Assembly (NCBI GenBank): GCA_010093605.1
Contig: MU004199.1
Coordinates: forward strand, 813,609-877,608
DNA length: 64,000 nucleotides
Direction: 5' to 3'
Source of the DNA: Lophium mytilinum
Taxonomy: Eukaryota; Ascomycota; Dothideomycetes; Mytilinidiales; Mytilinidiaceae
Every line of letters begins with the position of its first letter. Position 1 is the first letter of the stretch. Made by a program: the position numbers and the translations under genes. The notes under the pieces were generated by a model. The model had not been told where the DNA came from. It did not search any database and worked only from the letters and a program-made list of their open reading frames with translations. Positions 1 to 9,515 of this stretch are shown here, in pieces.

Positions 1-2
1 AC

Positions 3-218
3 GAGCGGAAGTTCGAGTGCAGGCCAGATCTCGGGGAGTTTGCGTGGGTGGCGACCAAGATCCACATGCCAGAGATCAGGCAGTGGGGTAAAGAGGTTCT
101 AGATGAGAGAATCGCTCTCTGGAAGGCGGCTGGAAAAACACCAAGCTGGCCTCAGAAGCAGCACGAGGAGCCGTTCCTGCAGTGGGCGAAGGACATCGGT
201 CTTCCTATATCCTATTAA
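3..218 (+). CDS. 3' end of an unidentified protein-coding gene (partial)
   Basis: The window opens inside a reading frame that stays open for 71 codons and ends at TAA 216-218. The peptide is acidic/basic and tryptophan-rich (it contains EFAWVATKIHMPEIRQWG and ends DIGLPISY), which looks like genuine coding sequence. I do not recognise the family. The 5' part and any upstream introns lie outside the window. Reading-frame quality is the only evidence. Confidence 0.6.
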   Translation, partial: ERKFECRPDLGEFAWVATKIHMPEIRQWGKEVLDERIALWKAAGKTPSWPQKQHEEPFLQWAKDIGLPISY

Positions 219-1775
219 GGCATGGCGAACGAGCGGTTCTCGTACCTGCGTGTTTGATACCATTGTTTCCTTGGCATCTGGAGTCCTGATTGCATAGACG
301 GGAGGCAGCGATGCGGTTTGATTATGAAGCTGGACGGGCCAGACGATAGATTCCTCGGCATGAATTCACCTTTTTCTTACGAGTGATAGACATGCGTGTC
401 TTCTGATTGGTGAGAACCGGTATACGTCACGTGAATGACCAATTTAGTCAGTAATCAAAATCTGACAATATAGTAATCCTAGATGGATAGATCGACTACT
501 TGAACGACTTACCCCCTTCCCGTATCCTCCCTTCCTAAACCCGATGTTCGTTGTTGTTGCTATGGCCTCAGGTGATTCCCCTCGGTCCTACGGATAGCGC
601 ATCGATCTTTCGTCTCTCAGACCACAACGCGCTAACACCTGTGCGCCATCACCAACCACCACCTGCACAATCCCCTTGATCCGAAATGACCAGACGACGA
701 TGGCGCTGACTAGCGAGAGCCGCCTCGGCGCCGCTCACCGTATCCCACGCCCGCGGAGCAATGGTCAGGTGTCAAAAAGAGGTGCGGATGCGAAGGAAAC
801 GGAGCATGACCTCGACGATGCCTTCTCTATTGTCCACAGGTAATTTCTTTGATCGATTTCCCTCTTCTATCAATCGCAACAAAGGCGTGGGGTGACGTCT
901 GGCTGGGAATAAGAACGCCTCCCCACTCAACCCCAGATGGCACCAGGCCCGGACCGGACGTTCCCCGCAAACCCATCGCCTTCATTAGCTGGAGAGATCA
1001 TCCACCACCCCTAGCTCCGACTGAGTTCGAGCTCTAGGCTCGGTGCCATGCCACGTCTTACCCCCGTACTGCAGCAAATCTAGGGTGCATCTGAGACCAC
1101 TGTCGCGAGGCTCGTACCGTCTCAGTTATCCGCAGCGCCGTCCCGGGGCTAGATACGCCATTTTCGGTATCAAAATCGACATTTCTCTCGTGTGCAGACG
1201 GCTCGGGGAGTATTGGGCCATGGAATGAATGCCGCTCTATCATTCCCTTGTGTCCGTTCGCCACAGAAGGGCCTTCCCCAGGTCGCCGAACCATTGGCAT
1301 CACGGGGACCACGCGGGCTGTTTGCGGGGAAATAACGCCAGTGAACTTACCACTTCACCATTCGGGCCGCGTCGACTAAGGGTATCGCTGTCGGCACTTC
1401 AATTGGCGCGAGACTTCGCTTGCTACGCTCTGAAGTGGCCGTTTGCCAATGTGCTCTGCCTCTATGGGCTTAGTTGCACCCGGCGAGCGCCTTCCCGTCC
1501 ACTCGTATCTGCTCCTTTGATCCAGCAGGTTTCAGAGCCTAGTGGATCCTCCCGTGACTTGCCTGGAGATGGTCATAGACGATCTCCACTGCGGAGTCCC
1601 CAGCGGAGTCCCCAGGTTCCGCATTCTTATTACTTCAAGTACAGGTCTCCCCCGTTTAGTTTTGCCATCGTCATCCATTCTCGACGTGTATACTTTCCTC
1701 TTCATCGCCCACCAGTGCTTCTTTGATACCCTAAACCCTCTCCTTATCTACGCCTCAGTTTAATCAACAGTCACC
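219..1775. other. Intergenic region and probable long 5' leader of the acetate transporter
   Basis: About 1.5 kb without a supported gene. A 47-codon ORF at 700-843 (+) begins ATGGCGCTGACT and ends exactly at a CAG/GTAATT sequence that also looks like a splice donor. It could be an upstream ORF in the leader of the downstream transporter or the first exon of an unrecognised transcript. I could not join it in frame to the transporter. Other short ORFs here are on both strands and show no family resemblance. Confidence 0.3.
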
Positions 1776-2955
1776 ATGTCTCACCAACCAGACAACTACT
1801 CGACGACGCAAGACAATGCCAATTTGACTGCGCCTGCTCCTCATCGAGGCGGCCATAATGGAGCTCCGCTAGAGAAGGACTTTACCAACGGCACCAATGG
1901 TATGGCTGGTTGTCTTTAACGCGACGACTCGCCTCATTCTAACTGAAAATAGGGGGCTATCACCAGCATCTCGATGCCAGCCATGGCTCAGATGAAGCTC
2001 TGCGGAGGATCCAAACCGCAGGCAGCATCTCAATCTCCCCTGAGCTCTTCGAGAAAATCTATCTGTCCCCTCAGAACCGCATCCACGGCGACCTACGACG
2101 AACTTTTGGCAACCCTACTCCCTTGTAAGCTGATTCGACACTATCCACAATCACGTAGTAATCCGACTAGGGCCTTGATTGGTTTCCTCCTGAGTCTGTC
2201 TCCGTTGTCTTGTGATCTCATGGGCTGGAGGGGTGCCGGTGGTTCTGGCGCTGCTGGAATCGCGTCCTATTTCTTCTTCGGCGGTCTGTTGATGATTCTC
2301 GGCGGTCTTGGAGAGGTATGTCACGCCTTGGCTCCTTCACTCCATCCTATCCATTACTTCGCTGTTGCAATTCGTTTCACCGTTAACACTAAACTCAGTG
2401 GGTCATCGGCAACACCTTCCCCTTCGTCGTCTTCTCCTCCTTCGGCGCTTTCTGGATGACGTGGGGCGGAACCCTCCAAGTGCAATTCGGCGCCTACTCC
2501 GCCTACGCCACGGATCCAGCCAACCCGGCCACGGGCATCACCTCGCAAGGCTTCCAAGCCTCCTTCGCCTTCTTCTTCCTCGCCATGGCCCTGATGTGCT
2601 TTATCTACCTAATCTGCTCGCTTCGCACCAACATCACCTTCTTCTTCATCTTCTTGACGCTCGTCATTGCCTTCAGCTGTCTCGCAGGCGCGTTCTGGAA
2701 CACCGGAAACCCGGCCCGCGCTTCGAAGCTTCTGGTTGTTGCCGGTGGCTTCACGTTTGTGACTTGTGCGTGCGGTTGGTGGATCTTCGCGGCCATCATG
2801 CTGGCGAGCTTGGATTTCCCCATTCAACTACCTGGTGAGTACAGCTCTTTTGCAGTCTGCTTGGATGTGGATGCTAACATGCCACAGTCGGCGATCTTTC
2901 GCGTTACGTCAAGGGCGCCAGTGAGAAGAAGGCCACCAAGGAGCATGACGTTTAA
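1776..2955 (+). CDS. Acetate transporter, GPR1/FUN34/YaaH (Ady2/AcpA) family
   Basis: Plasma-membrane carboxylate (acetate) permease of the AceTr family, typically used for growth on acetate and in ammonia/acetate signalling. Five exons: 1776-1899, 1953-2124, 2171-2315, 2399-2834, 2888-2955, giving 314 aa in one continuous frame. A hydrophilic N-terminus precedes the family signature FGNPTPLALIGF around residue 95. Then come six hydrophobic segments, including the characteristic LMGWRGAGGSGAAGIASYFFFGG stretch (split here for length: LMGWRGAGG then SGAAGIASYF) and GGLGEWVIGNTFPFVVF. The C-terminus ends KEHDV. Length and motif order match fungal Ady2/AcpA proteins. The four introns are 46-83 bp with canonical borders. 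Family identity is firm. The exact substrate is inferred from the family. Confidence 0.93.
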
Positions 2956-3550
2956 GTGCAAGTGCGTGCAGAACAGCCCGATAAGGTGGAAGGATCTATG
3001 CATCCTCGCCTACTTCGAGGCAAAATGGTTTCGTTTTCTTGGACGGATGATATCCAGGCAGTTGACGGGTGCGTACTCAGTTCAGCTTGCACGTTCTCCT
3101 TGGGGGTCAGGAAGATCGAAAGATCAAAATGGTGTAGTAATTTGGATTGTAAATAGTAGAATGGTGGTATCGAGACGGATGAGTCGTATGTAAATAACTA
3201 CTGCGTTACCGCATTAATTGTCGCTTCATGAATGCTTCGTCGTATGAGTCTTCTCTGCCTGGATTCTTTCGAGGGACACGTTTCTTCTGACATCGTGATG
3301 CTTTCTCTCCTAGCCTCAACAGTACCTAAGCTCACCCCTTCCGACCGAGCCGCGCAAACACCACGAACCCCGGCCGGATCTCCTATCATTCGCCGGACTC
3401 TCCGGCGGCCTAATGGGAGCCTCCTGCTCGAATGTTTCAGCATGTGCGCTTCGCGTCCCTGCGCTCAGGCCCCCTTTCACTGAAAGTCTTTTCCTCCTGC
3501 CTCAACGGGCCTATCTCTTGGCGTCACGCTCGGGCGAATGGGATGGGCGC
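2956..3550. other. Convergent 3' flank between acetate transporter and the next minus-strand gene
   Basis: Nearly 600 bp between two convergent stop codons. Short ORFs on both strands overlap each other and show no recognisable product. Probably the two 3' UTRs. Confidence 0.5.
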
Positions 3551-5113
3551 TCAGTCGTCACCCCATACGTTCCTCTCGCCCTCTAGCTCGAGCATTACGG
3601 GGCTTCTTGCGTTTTCCCGCGCTCGCTCTCTCTCTCGCTCTTCTTCGTCGTCGTCGTCTTCTTTTGCTGATTCCATCTCGCCCCAGTAGGCTGCCGAGTC
3701 GTCTTCTATACCCGTTTCTGAGGAGGTTGGGACGGCAGAATCGAGGAGGGATGTTGGGGGCGGAGAAAGGGGGAGAAGTGTTGGCGAAGGAGCGCGGTTG
3801 AGAGCTGGTTCAGAGTAAGTGGGTGGTGGAGAAGAGGCGCGTTGGGACATCTCTGTGTTTGGAGGCTGTGCTTCAGCAGGAGGTGCCGTCGCTGGAAGGT
3901 GTGATGGCGTGGACGCGGACGATCGAGGCCATTTGAGGTTCAGGAGGTTGAGAGAAAGACTATTTCGTGCGTTCGATGGACGTGCAGCGTCTGTGTCCTT
4001 TGACGTTGCGACGGGAGTAGCGCTCTTCTCTTCGTAGGATATAGCGGGTACATTTGGGTCCTCTCCAGCGTCGCTATACGGAAACGATTGCGTCTCTGAT
4101 ACCCTCTTTTGATGTGATGGTGTCTCTCTCTTTCCTTCGCTGACCTCGTCGATGCTTCCAGGCCTATACTTCGCTGCCGCCTTTGACGAACTCAAGGTCG
4201 ATCTCGCTAACGGCGCAGAGGTGTTCGACAGTACTCCCATACTCTGGCTATGAGTATGCGTCCTCTTCTCCACAGGCCCAGGCGGTGGATCCACGGAGAT
4301 CACAACCGTCACGTCGCGCCTCGTGCCACACTTCAAACACTCCGTCGTCCTCACCACACTCTTCGTCTGCGTCTCCGAAAGATACGGCGGCGCATCAAAC
4401 CGAATCTCAAACCTATCCGCCCGCCCCTCCGGCCTCATTCCCTCCAACCCACTCGCCTTCGGCAACACGACGCCCGCTCCTCTCGTCGCAACCGGCACAA
4501 CCGCCTCCACAGGCCCATTCACAAGATGCTCCACAAACGGCACCAGATTCAGCTGCGGCGTCCTCCTCATCCTGTCCTCAACCTCCAGCCTCAGCTTGTA
4601 GTCCTCCATGCTATGCAGATACTGGAAATACTTCGCGAACATATCCCCATACCACGCGCGCACCTTCCGCCCCTGCTCCACTAAATCCGCCGGGCTTTTC
4701 GCATACGTCGGCCACAGCGCGTCCATCAGCGTCTTCTCCTTCAGCGCCTTCCGCACCATCAGGTCCTCGCGGCAGCTCTCATACAGCTTTTTCTCCAGCC
4801 GCTCGTGCAGGTCGAAGCGCGCGTACCGCACGACGAGGCCGTGTACGAAGGTTGCGTCGAGGCCGTGTAGGCGGAGGTAGTCGTCGAGGGTGGCGAGGTC
4901 TTTTTGCGCTTGGGCGTTGGCGGGGCGGAAGACGGTGGGGGAGAGCTCGGTGCCCATGCACACCCAGCGGCTGGGTTGGGAGGGGATAGCGGTGGCGGTG
5001 GAGAAGAAGGAGCGGATGGGGGCGTATTCGGCTTTGAAGTAGGTGTAGAGGAAGTCGGTGATGTCTTGGGGGGTGAGGGGGGGCATGGCCATGCCGCGGG
5101 GGATGGTGGTCAT
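3551..5113 (-). CDS. Unidentified 520-aa protein with disordered C-terminal half
   Basis: Single-exon frame of 520 aa starting at an ATG. The N-terminal 240 residues look folded and helical (PLTPQDITDFLYTYFKAEYA near the start, with repeated charged helices around residues 90-190). Near residue 260 there is a lone CxxC (ECLKCGTRR). The remaining half is low-complexity Ser/Pro/Thr sequence and ends in a DDDDEEERERERAREN run encoded by a (GAA/GAC)-type simple repeat. No signal peptide or membrane segment is visible. The architecture suggests a scaffold or regulatory protein, but I do not recognise the family and assign no function. Confidence 0.75.
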   Translation of the reverse strand: MTTIPRGMAMPPLTPQDITDFLYTYFKAEYAPIRSFFSTATAIPSQPSRWVCMGTELSPTVFRPANAQAQKDLATLDDYLRLHGLDATFVHGLVVRYARFDLHERLEKKLYESCREDLMVRKALKEKTLMDALWPTYAKSPADLVEQGRKVRAWYGDMFAKYFQYLHSMEDYKLRLEVEDRMRRTPQLNLVPFVEHLVNGPVEAVVPVATRGAGVVLPKASGLEGMRPEGRADRFEIRFDAPPYLSETQTKSVVRTTECLKCGTRRDVTVVISVDPPPGPVEKRTHTHSQSMGVLSNTSAPLARSTLSSSKAAAKYRPGSIDEVSEGKRETPSHQKRVSETQSFPYSDAGEDPNVPAISYEEKSATPVATSKDTDAARPSNARNSLSLNLLNLKWPRSSASTPSHLPATAPPAEAQPPNTEMSQRASSPPPTYSEPALNRAPSPTLLPLSPPPTSLLDSAVPTSSETGIEDDSAAYWGEMESAKEDDDDEEERERERARENARSPVMLELEGERNVWGDD

Positions 5114-5602
5114 GGTTGCGGTATGAATTGATCGATGTGGGAGAGAATGGCGGGGAGGACTGAAGAGAGAAATGGGAGAAGAAAACGGGAAATGGAGGTT
5201 TAAAGTGAAATCTAAGCAGATGATGAGGCCACGATACCTCAGAATACAGTGGAGACTACCAAACCTTTGATTGTTGCTGCTGCCTGGGTTAGGTGCTGTA
5301 TATGAGGAAGCTTCTTGCGCAGCTGCTAGGGTCGGGACGCGGCAGGAACACGACGTAGACGGCGGAATACGAGAACTACGTAGGCCTTGTCAGCCACCAG
5401 CCCCAACGCGGGCAACCGTAGTGGCAGAGCTGGTGTTGAAAGAGAGCGGGGAGGCCAATGAGGTGACGTCGTGAGACAGGATCGCCACTTGGGTGTGGCG
5501 CAGCATGGCATCGGGTAATTTACTTTTATTTCGATTTTCAATTAGACCTTCTTAACAGAGCTAACTCAATTATCTCAGGGCTTTTGCATAGGTCAGCAGC
5601 AA
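5114..5602. other. Intergenic region upstream of the 520-aa gene
   Basis: Probable promoter and leader of the minus-strand gene. Short ORFs only, with no recognisable product. Confidence 0.4.
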
Positions 5603-5604
5603 TA

Positions 5605-5831
5605 TACAGCACCTGTATGCGTCCGGTGTAGCGCAGATATCCAGCCACGAAGTCAGCCGCAAAAGAGGGATAATCTCGAGATTAACGCCTCGCGGTACCT
5701 GGCTTTTGAGAGGAGTCAGCTTAGCCTCAGTAAGACACTGTTCAGAAAGGGGCTTCCTCCGCTCTAATCCTGTCTAGTACTCCCGTGGCGTAAAATCGGC
5801 GCTAGGCCACCGGACGCATACAGGTGCTGTA
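5605..5831. mobile_element. Small TIR element (MITE) with TA target-site duplication
   Basis: 227 bp, non-coding. The left end starts TACAGCACCTGTATGCGTCC and the right end is its exact reverse complement. The match is perfect for 24 bp and then continues with a small indel (TAGCGC versus GCCTAGCGC). Both ends are flanked by TA (5603-5604 and 5832-5833), the duplication expected for Tc1/mariner-class elements. No ORF of note lies inside. I saw no second copy of this family in the window. Confidence 0.8.
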
Positions 5832-5833
5832 TA

Positions 5834-6372
5834 AGTTGACTGGTGACGTGCTAAAGATCCCCAATACCTATACCACCACATCAACCTTCGTCCTTTCTTC
5901 CTCCTGCCCCTCAACCACGCAGCCATCATCAGCTTCAAAGGCTAGAGCGAAACACATGCGAAGTGCGTCTGCTAGGTAGCCAGGCATTCCATAAGCATCA
6001 TTCAACTCCACTCAATCTCTTTAACTCATTCTCCCGCGTCGCAGACACGAAGCGGATGTCGACCGCATCTTCCTCTCCATCCCTCAAGCTCATGACTTCG
6101 TCTACCGATAATTTTCTATGACATCAATGCTCCAACACCGCATCGTCACTGAGATCCCTGCATGTACCTCCCACAGGTGTCGCGCGAAACCCTGCTCCCC
6201 CAGAAGCCACTTCCGCTCCCCCTTGTCGGTCATCCTACAAATGGCCAGTTGCGCGCAGTCTGGACAGCGTTACTCCCGCCACACGTTCTCCGCCCCGCTC
6301 CCAATTCACACCCCTCAATCCATGACATCTCGTTCCCAAGATCTTGAAAAGGCGTGCCCCACCTTCTCCTGT
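5834..6372. other. Intergenic region
   Basis: No supported gene. An ORF on the plus strand across 6118-6576 partly overlaps the dCTP-deaminase-like gene on the other strand and looks like its shadow. Confidence 0.4.
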
Positions 6373-6957
6373 TTACACAAACGCACGGCCTTGATACACG
6401 CCATTATACCCCTCCACAGGCTCACTCATTTGGTGGAAAACCATTTGCGCAAGCTTCGCATCCCGAAGCAATCGCAAACCGCGAGGATTCACCACCTGGA
6501 GTACCACACCGATAGCGCCCTTGTAGCCGCTATCCATGACACCAGCATTTATCAGTGCACCGGAGCGAAACAGTGAACTACGTACTAGAATCTAGCCCAT
6601 TAGATCCAGAGGCATATCCACAAGTTCATTGAACTCGATGAGGTAGGATCCGCAGCATATATCTACGCATTCGCTGGGGAAATCAATGTTTGTACCGGGG
6701 ATTTGCTGGGTACTATTATTGGACGGGAGCACCATCCCAGCTACGGTGCTGCTAGATTTCGAACGAGGCTCAAAGGGGATTTCGTCGGTGTCAGCGGTTT
6801 TGCGGTGCGTGGTATCAAAGTTGATGGTGCCGGACGATGACCATTTCATAACTCGCCTGACCGTAAGGTCGATCCCGCATGGTTGAATTTGATGCTCAGC
6901 TGAGAGCAAGTGCGTAATAACCTTGCGATTAAGCGCAATCCGACCGCGGACAATCAT
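6373..6957 (-). pseudogene. dCTP deaminase / dUTPase-fold protein interrupted by one in-frame TAG
   Basis: Reading from ATG 6957 the frame encodes a protein of the dCTP deaminase-like/dUTPase superfamily (pyrimidine nucleotide metabolism, cytosolic or nuclear). IQPCGIDLTV lies near residue 30. GSYLIEFNELVDMPLDLMG is followed, after the break, by VRSSLFRSGALINAGVMDSG, then a YKGAIGVVLQVVNPRGLRL strand and the closing AKLAQMVFHQMSEPVEGYNG segment. These are the substrate-binding RSS and GxxDxGYxG motifs of the family. A TAG at 6594-6592 (codon 122) splits the frame between DLMG and the RSS motif, and the rest of the family motifs continue in the same frame to TAA 6375-6373. The total would be 194 codons. 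No GT..AG pair can remove the stop. A CAG-to-TAG change (C to T in a CpA context) is the simplest cause and fits RIP-type mutation. A sequencing error is the alternative. Confidence 0.8.
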
Positions 6958-7558
6958 CTTGCAGTGATCAGCAATGACTCGGTGCCGATTACGTAGGACT
7001 GAGCACACCGTTATTCTGTGACTAGACGACGTGTGAGTGAAAGTGGATCATTCAATGCTGCGCCCACAGTTAAGATCTCGGGAGCGGGCATGGAAGAACC
7101 GTGAGGCCGACGGCAGCTGAGTAGTCAGCGAAAATACCTACCTCCTTTTACTTCCTACAATGAAACAAAGAGTGCACTGAAACGTAACTACAAAGCGCTG
7201 CTGAAAGACTAACGATTGAACAAAGGCCAACAACGAACAACCTATCAAAGAATACGATTGAACCATTACCTTGGCTGCAATGCTTATCCAATGCATCAAC
7301 TCCTAGGCCGTAGTATGGCTCAACAGCTGAGCCAGCTTGTATCAAAAGAACGTCACTTCTTGAAGGCCATCCATCGCAGTCTTCATTTCCACAATGATTG
7401 TATGTTTCCCTTTCACAAAACCTATAAGCTGAAGAAATACTAACATTCTACGTCTAATCACTCAGAACTATCCGTAATGCCTAAAGAATCACCCAAGGGC
7501 TGCCCTCTTGCCCATTTGAGTGTCTACTCTGAGTTCCTAAGTCTCGAGTTCTAGTAGG
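6958..7558. other. Intergenic region
   Basis: No gene supported. Two short overlapping ORFs on opposite strands near 7150-7440 lack any recognisable feature. Confidence 0.4.
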
Positions 7559-8620
7559 TTAACTCCAGGGATCAGTGTCTTCGCCGGGAACGCCGTCGCC
7601 ATTTTCATTCCTCTGTTGCCACAGCGCCTCCTCGTACTTTGGTTCTATAATTCTAATGACCTCGTCTAGCGCACTTATAAGACCATCGTGAATGGCCTCT
7701 AAATACTTCCAGTGGTCTCTAGGGTCAAACGGTTGATACTTTTCCGCGATGAACATATTTGGCACACCAAACGCATGCGCAATCCTGTTCCTTCTTGGCC
7801 CCATACTCCACTCAATATTTAGACAATACTTAACAAACAAAGGCGCTTTTATATCGTCTATCCACTCCGTCTTGAGGCTGACTGAATCGTTTCTGATCGT
7901 TTCGTTCAAAATCTTAAGCGCGCTGTCGAGACAGATGAATCGTTGATTCATCGCATCTTTCAGCACCAACTTGAATATTTCTCCGTAGTCATCCTCGTCT
8001 ACTGTGTGTTCAAGGTTTGTATACTTATCTTCATCAAATCGTGCCCAGTTGCTGAGCGTCCTGATCATCTCCAAGTGCATTTTCGCATACTCGGCCGTCC
8101 TCAATACTTTGTTGCACGTCGTATAGTCCACAGGAAGATCTCCCGCTGCAACCGAGACCGCCGCAGTTTGGACATTATTAGAATCTCCAGTCGCCCAGGA
8201 ATTAGCACCCGCGAGTCTAGAATCGTTCTGACGAAACATCGATTCCGCGGCTAGTCTATCTTGTCGGATTTGGTATGAGCTAGGAGTTGCTGAGGTTGTC
8301 TGGGTATTGATCACCGAGCTTAGGAGCCGCATATAACCGTCTATGGTATCTCGGAGGTCTTTTACTCCGTCTTGAATTATGCTTCCTTCATCAGTGTTCC
8401 CGACATCTTCGAGGAAGGCGTCCCAGTCTGAGGGAATGGTCTTCTTTACTTTTTCGAATTTCGCCCGGAATGCGTCGAGCTCTAACGGAAGATCTCGCAC
8501 TAGTCGTTGGGTATCTGTCCTTCCTGTCGTTTCTATCAGCTCGTCAATTTCGTCGATCATCTCCTGGACAAATGCAGCAGGCGAACTAAGTCTCGGCCTG
8601 GGGCCTCCCGAGGACGCCAT
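7559..8620 (-). CDS. Unidentified 353-aa helical protein with a C-terminal HEPN-type RNxxxH motif
   Basis: Single-exon frame from an ATG, 353 aa. The N-terminal 100 residues are predicted helical and acidic. A Ser/Thr/Gln-rich linker follows around residues 105-150, then a second helical domain. In the latter, a hydrophobic helix is followed by GPRRNRIAHAFG (Arg277, Asn278, His282). R-N-x3-H inside an all-helical domain is the hallmark of HEPN domains, many of which are metal-independent RNases. The gene lies 0.9 kb downstream of a CorA-like gene on the same strand. I do not recognise the full-length family, and the HEPN assignment rests on one short motif plus helical context. No signal peptide or membrane segment. 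Confidence 0.7.
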   Translation of the reverse strand: MASSGGPRPRLSSPAAFVQEMIDEIDELIETTGRTDTQRLVRDLPLELDAFRAKFEKVKKTIPSDWDAFLEDVGNTDEGSIIQDGVKDLRDTIDGYMRLLSSVINTQTTSATPSSYQIRQDRLAAESMFRQNDSRLAGANSWATGDSNNVQTAAVSVAAGDLPVDYTTCNKVLRTAEYAKMHLEMIRTLSNWARFDEDKYTNLEHTVDEDDYGEIFKLVLKDAMNQRFICLDSALKILNETIRNDSVSLKTEWIDDIKAPLFVKYCLNIEWSMGPRRNRIAHAFGVPNMFIAEKYQPFDPRDHWKYLEAIHDGLISALDEVIRIIEPKYEEALWQQRNENGDGVPGEDTDPWS

Positions 8621-9515
8621 GTCTCCTAGCTCCGAATCTGTGCGGTAACCGGTTCTGGTGAGTTTACTCTCTTATGTGCCTCCTGAAGATCTCTCGTTTT
8701 TGCTGATAGATATTTAGCGTTCCCGTGCTTCGATGGCGTGTTGAATGTCTGCAATACTATACATATACGTTAGACATAATCACAAAGCAGTGGACAAAGG
8801 TTTAAACCCCAAAACAAAAGCGAGTCGACGAACAATCCATCAAAGACGATTCTCGAACAAAGGACATTTAGAGCCCTATGTGACTTCGACCTGTCTGCCA
8901 TAATTTCAATTCTGCCTCCCAGTCTACGAAACTAGAATTGTAGTTTGCTGGCGCTTGGTTCTGAATAGAGTATGACAAAGACCCTAATCCTACCCTTTGA
9001 ACATAAGTGATATTCAGTTTTCAGACTAGCAGCCCTCAATAGGCTCTTCAACTCAGAATATGAAGTTAAGTTCCACGCAGTGGAAATAGACTACCTTTTG
9101 ACCAAGCTGATACCTGCTCATTGGGGCACCCCTGACACTGGTGTTGACGGTGCAAGAGTGAAGTCAGAGCATTGAGATATCCATGTGTCTAAACCTATGG
9201 CCCCGACAAAGACGTAAAGCACCCGAAAACGTAAATGGGGAGACTTTCAGTGGCTTCATGAAGAACATATCGTTCCATGATAGATAAATATCACCATCAG
9301 GAAGAGTTGCCGCAACATGCTGTCTACTTTCAAGGCATAGCCGCTGTCTCGAATCCCACCCTCATAGAGTGGAGATCCAGCGCGGGATTTCCGACCTGAG
9401 GGTTAAGTGGTGCAGGAGAAGAAGATTCTCGTTCAGCTTAAGCTGGGGTAACGGAGCGGAGTTTGAGTACCGTACTTTCTTTGTGTTTGTTAGAGGAAAG
9501 GAACATAATTGCTCA
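8621..9515. other. Intergenic region with a probable decayed MITE copy
   Basis: No gene supported. Around 9105-9215 the sequence TTGGGGCACCCCTGACACTG and, about 80 bp further, CATGTGTCTAAACCTATGGC resemble the interior and the right terminus of the TA-flanked MITE family described at 12656-12868, with many C/T differences. This is probably an old mutated copy. The ends are not definable. Confidence 0.35.
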
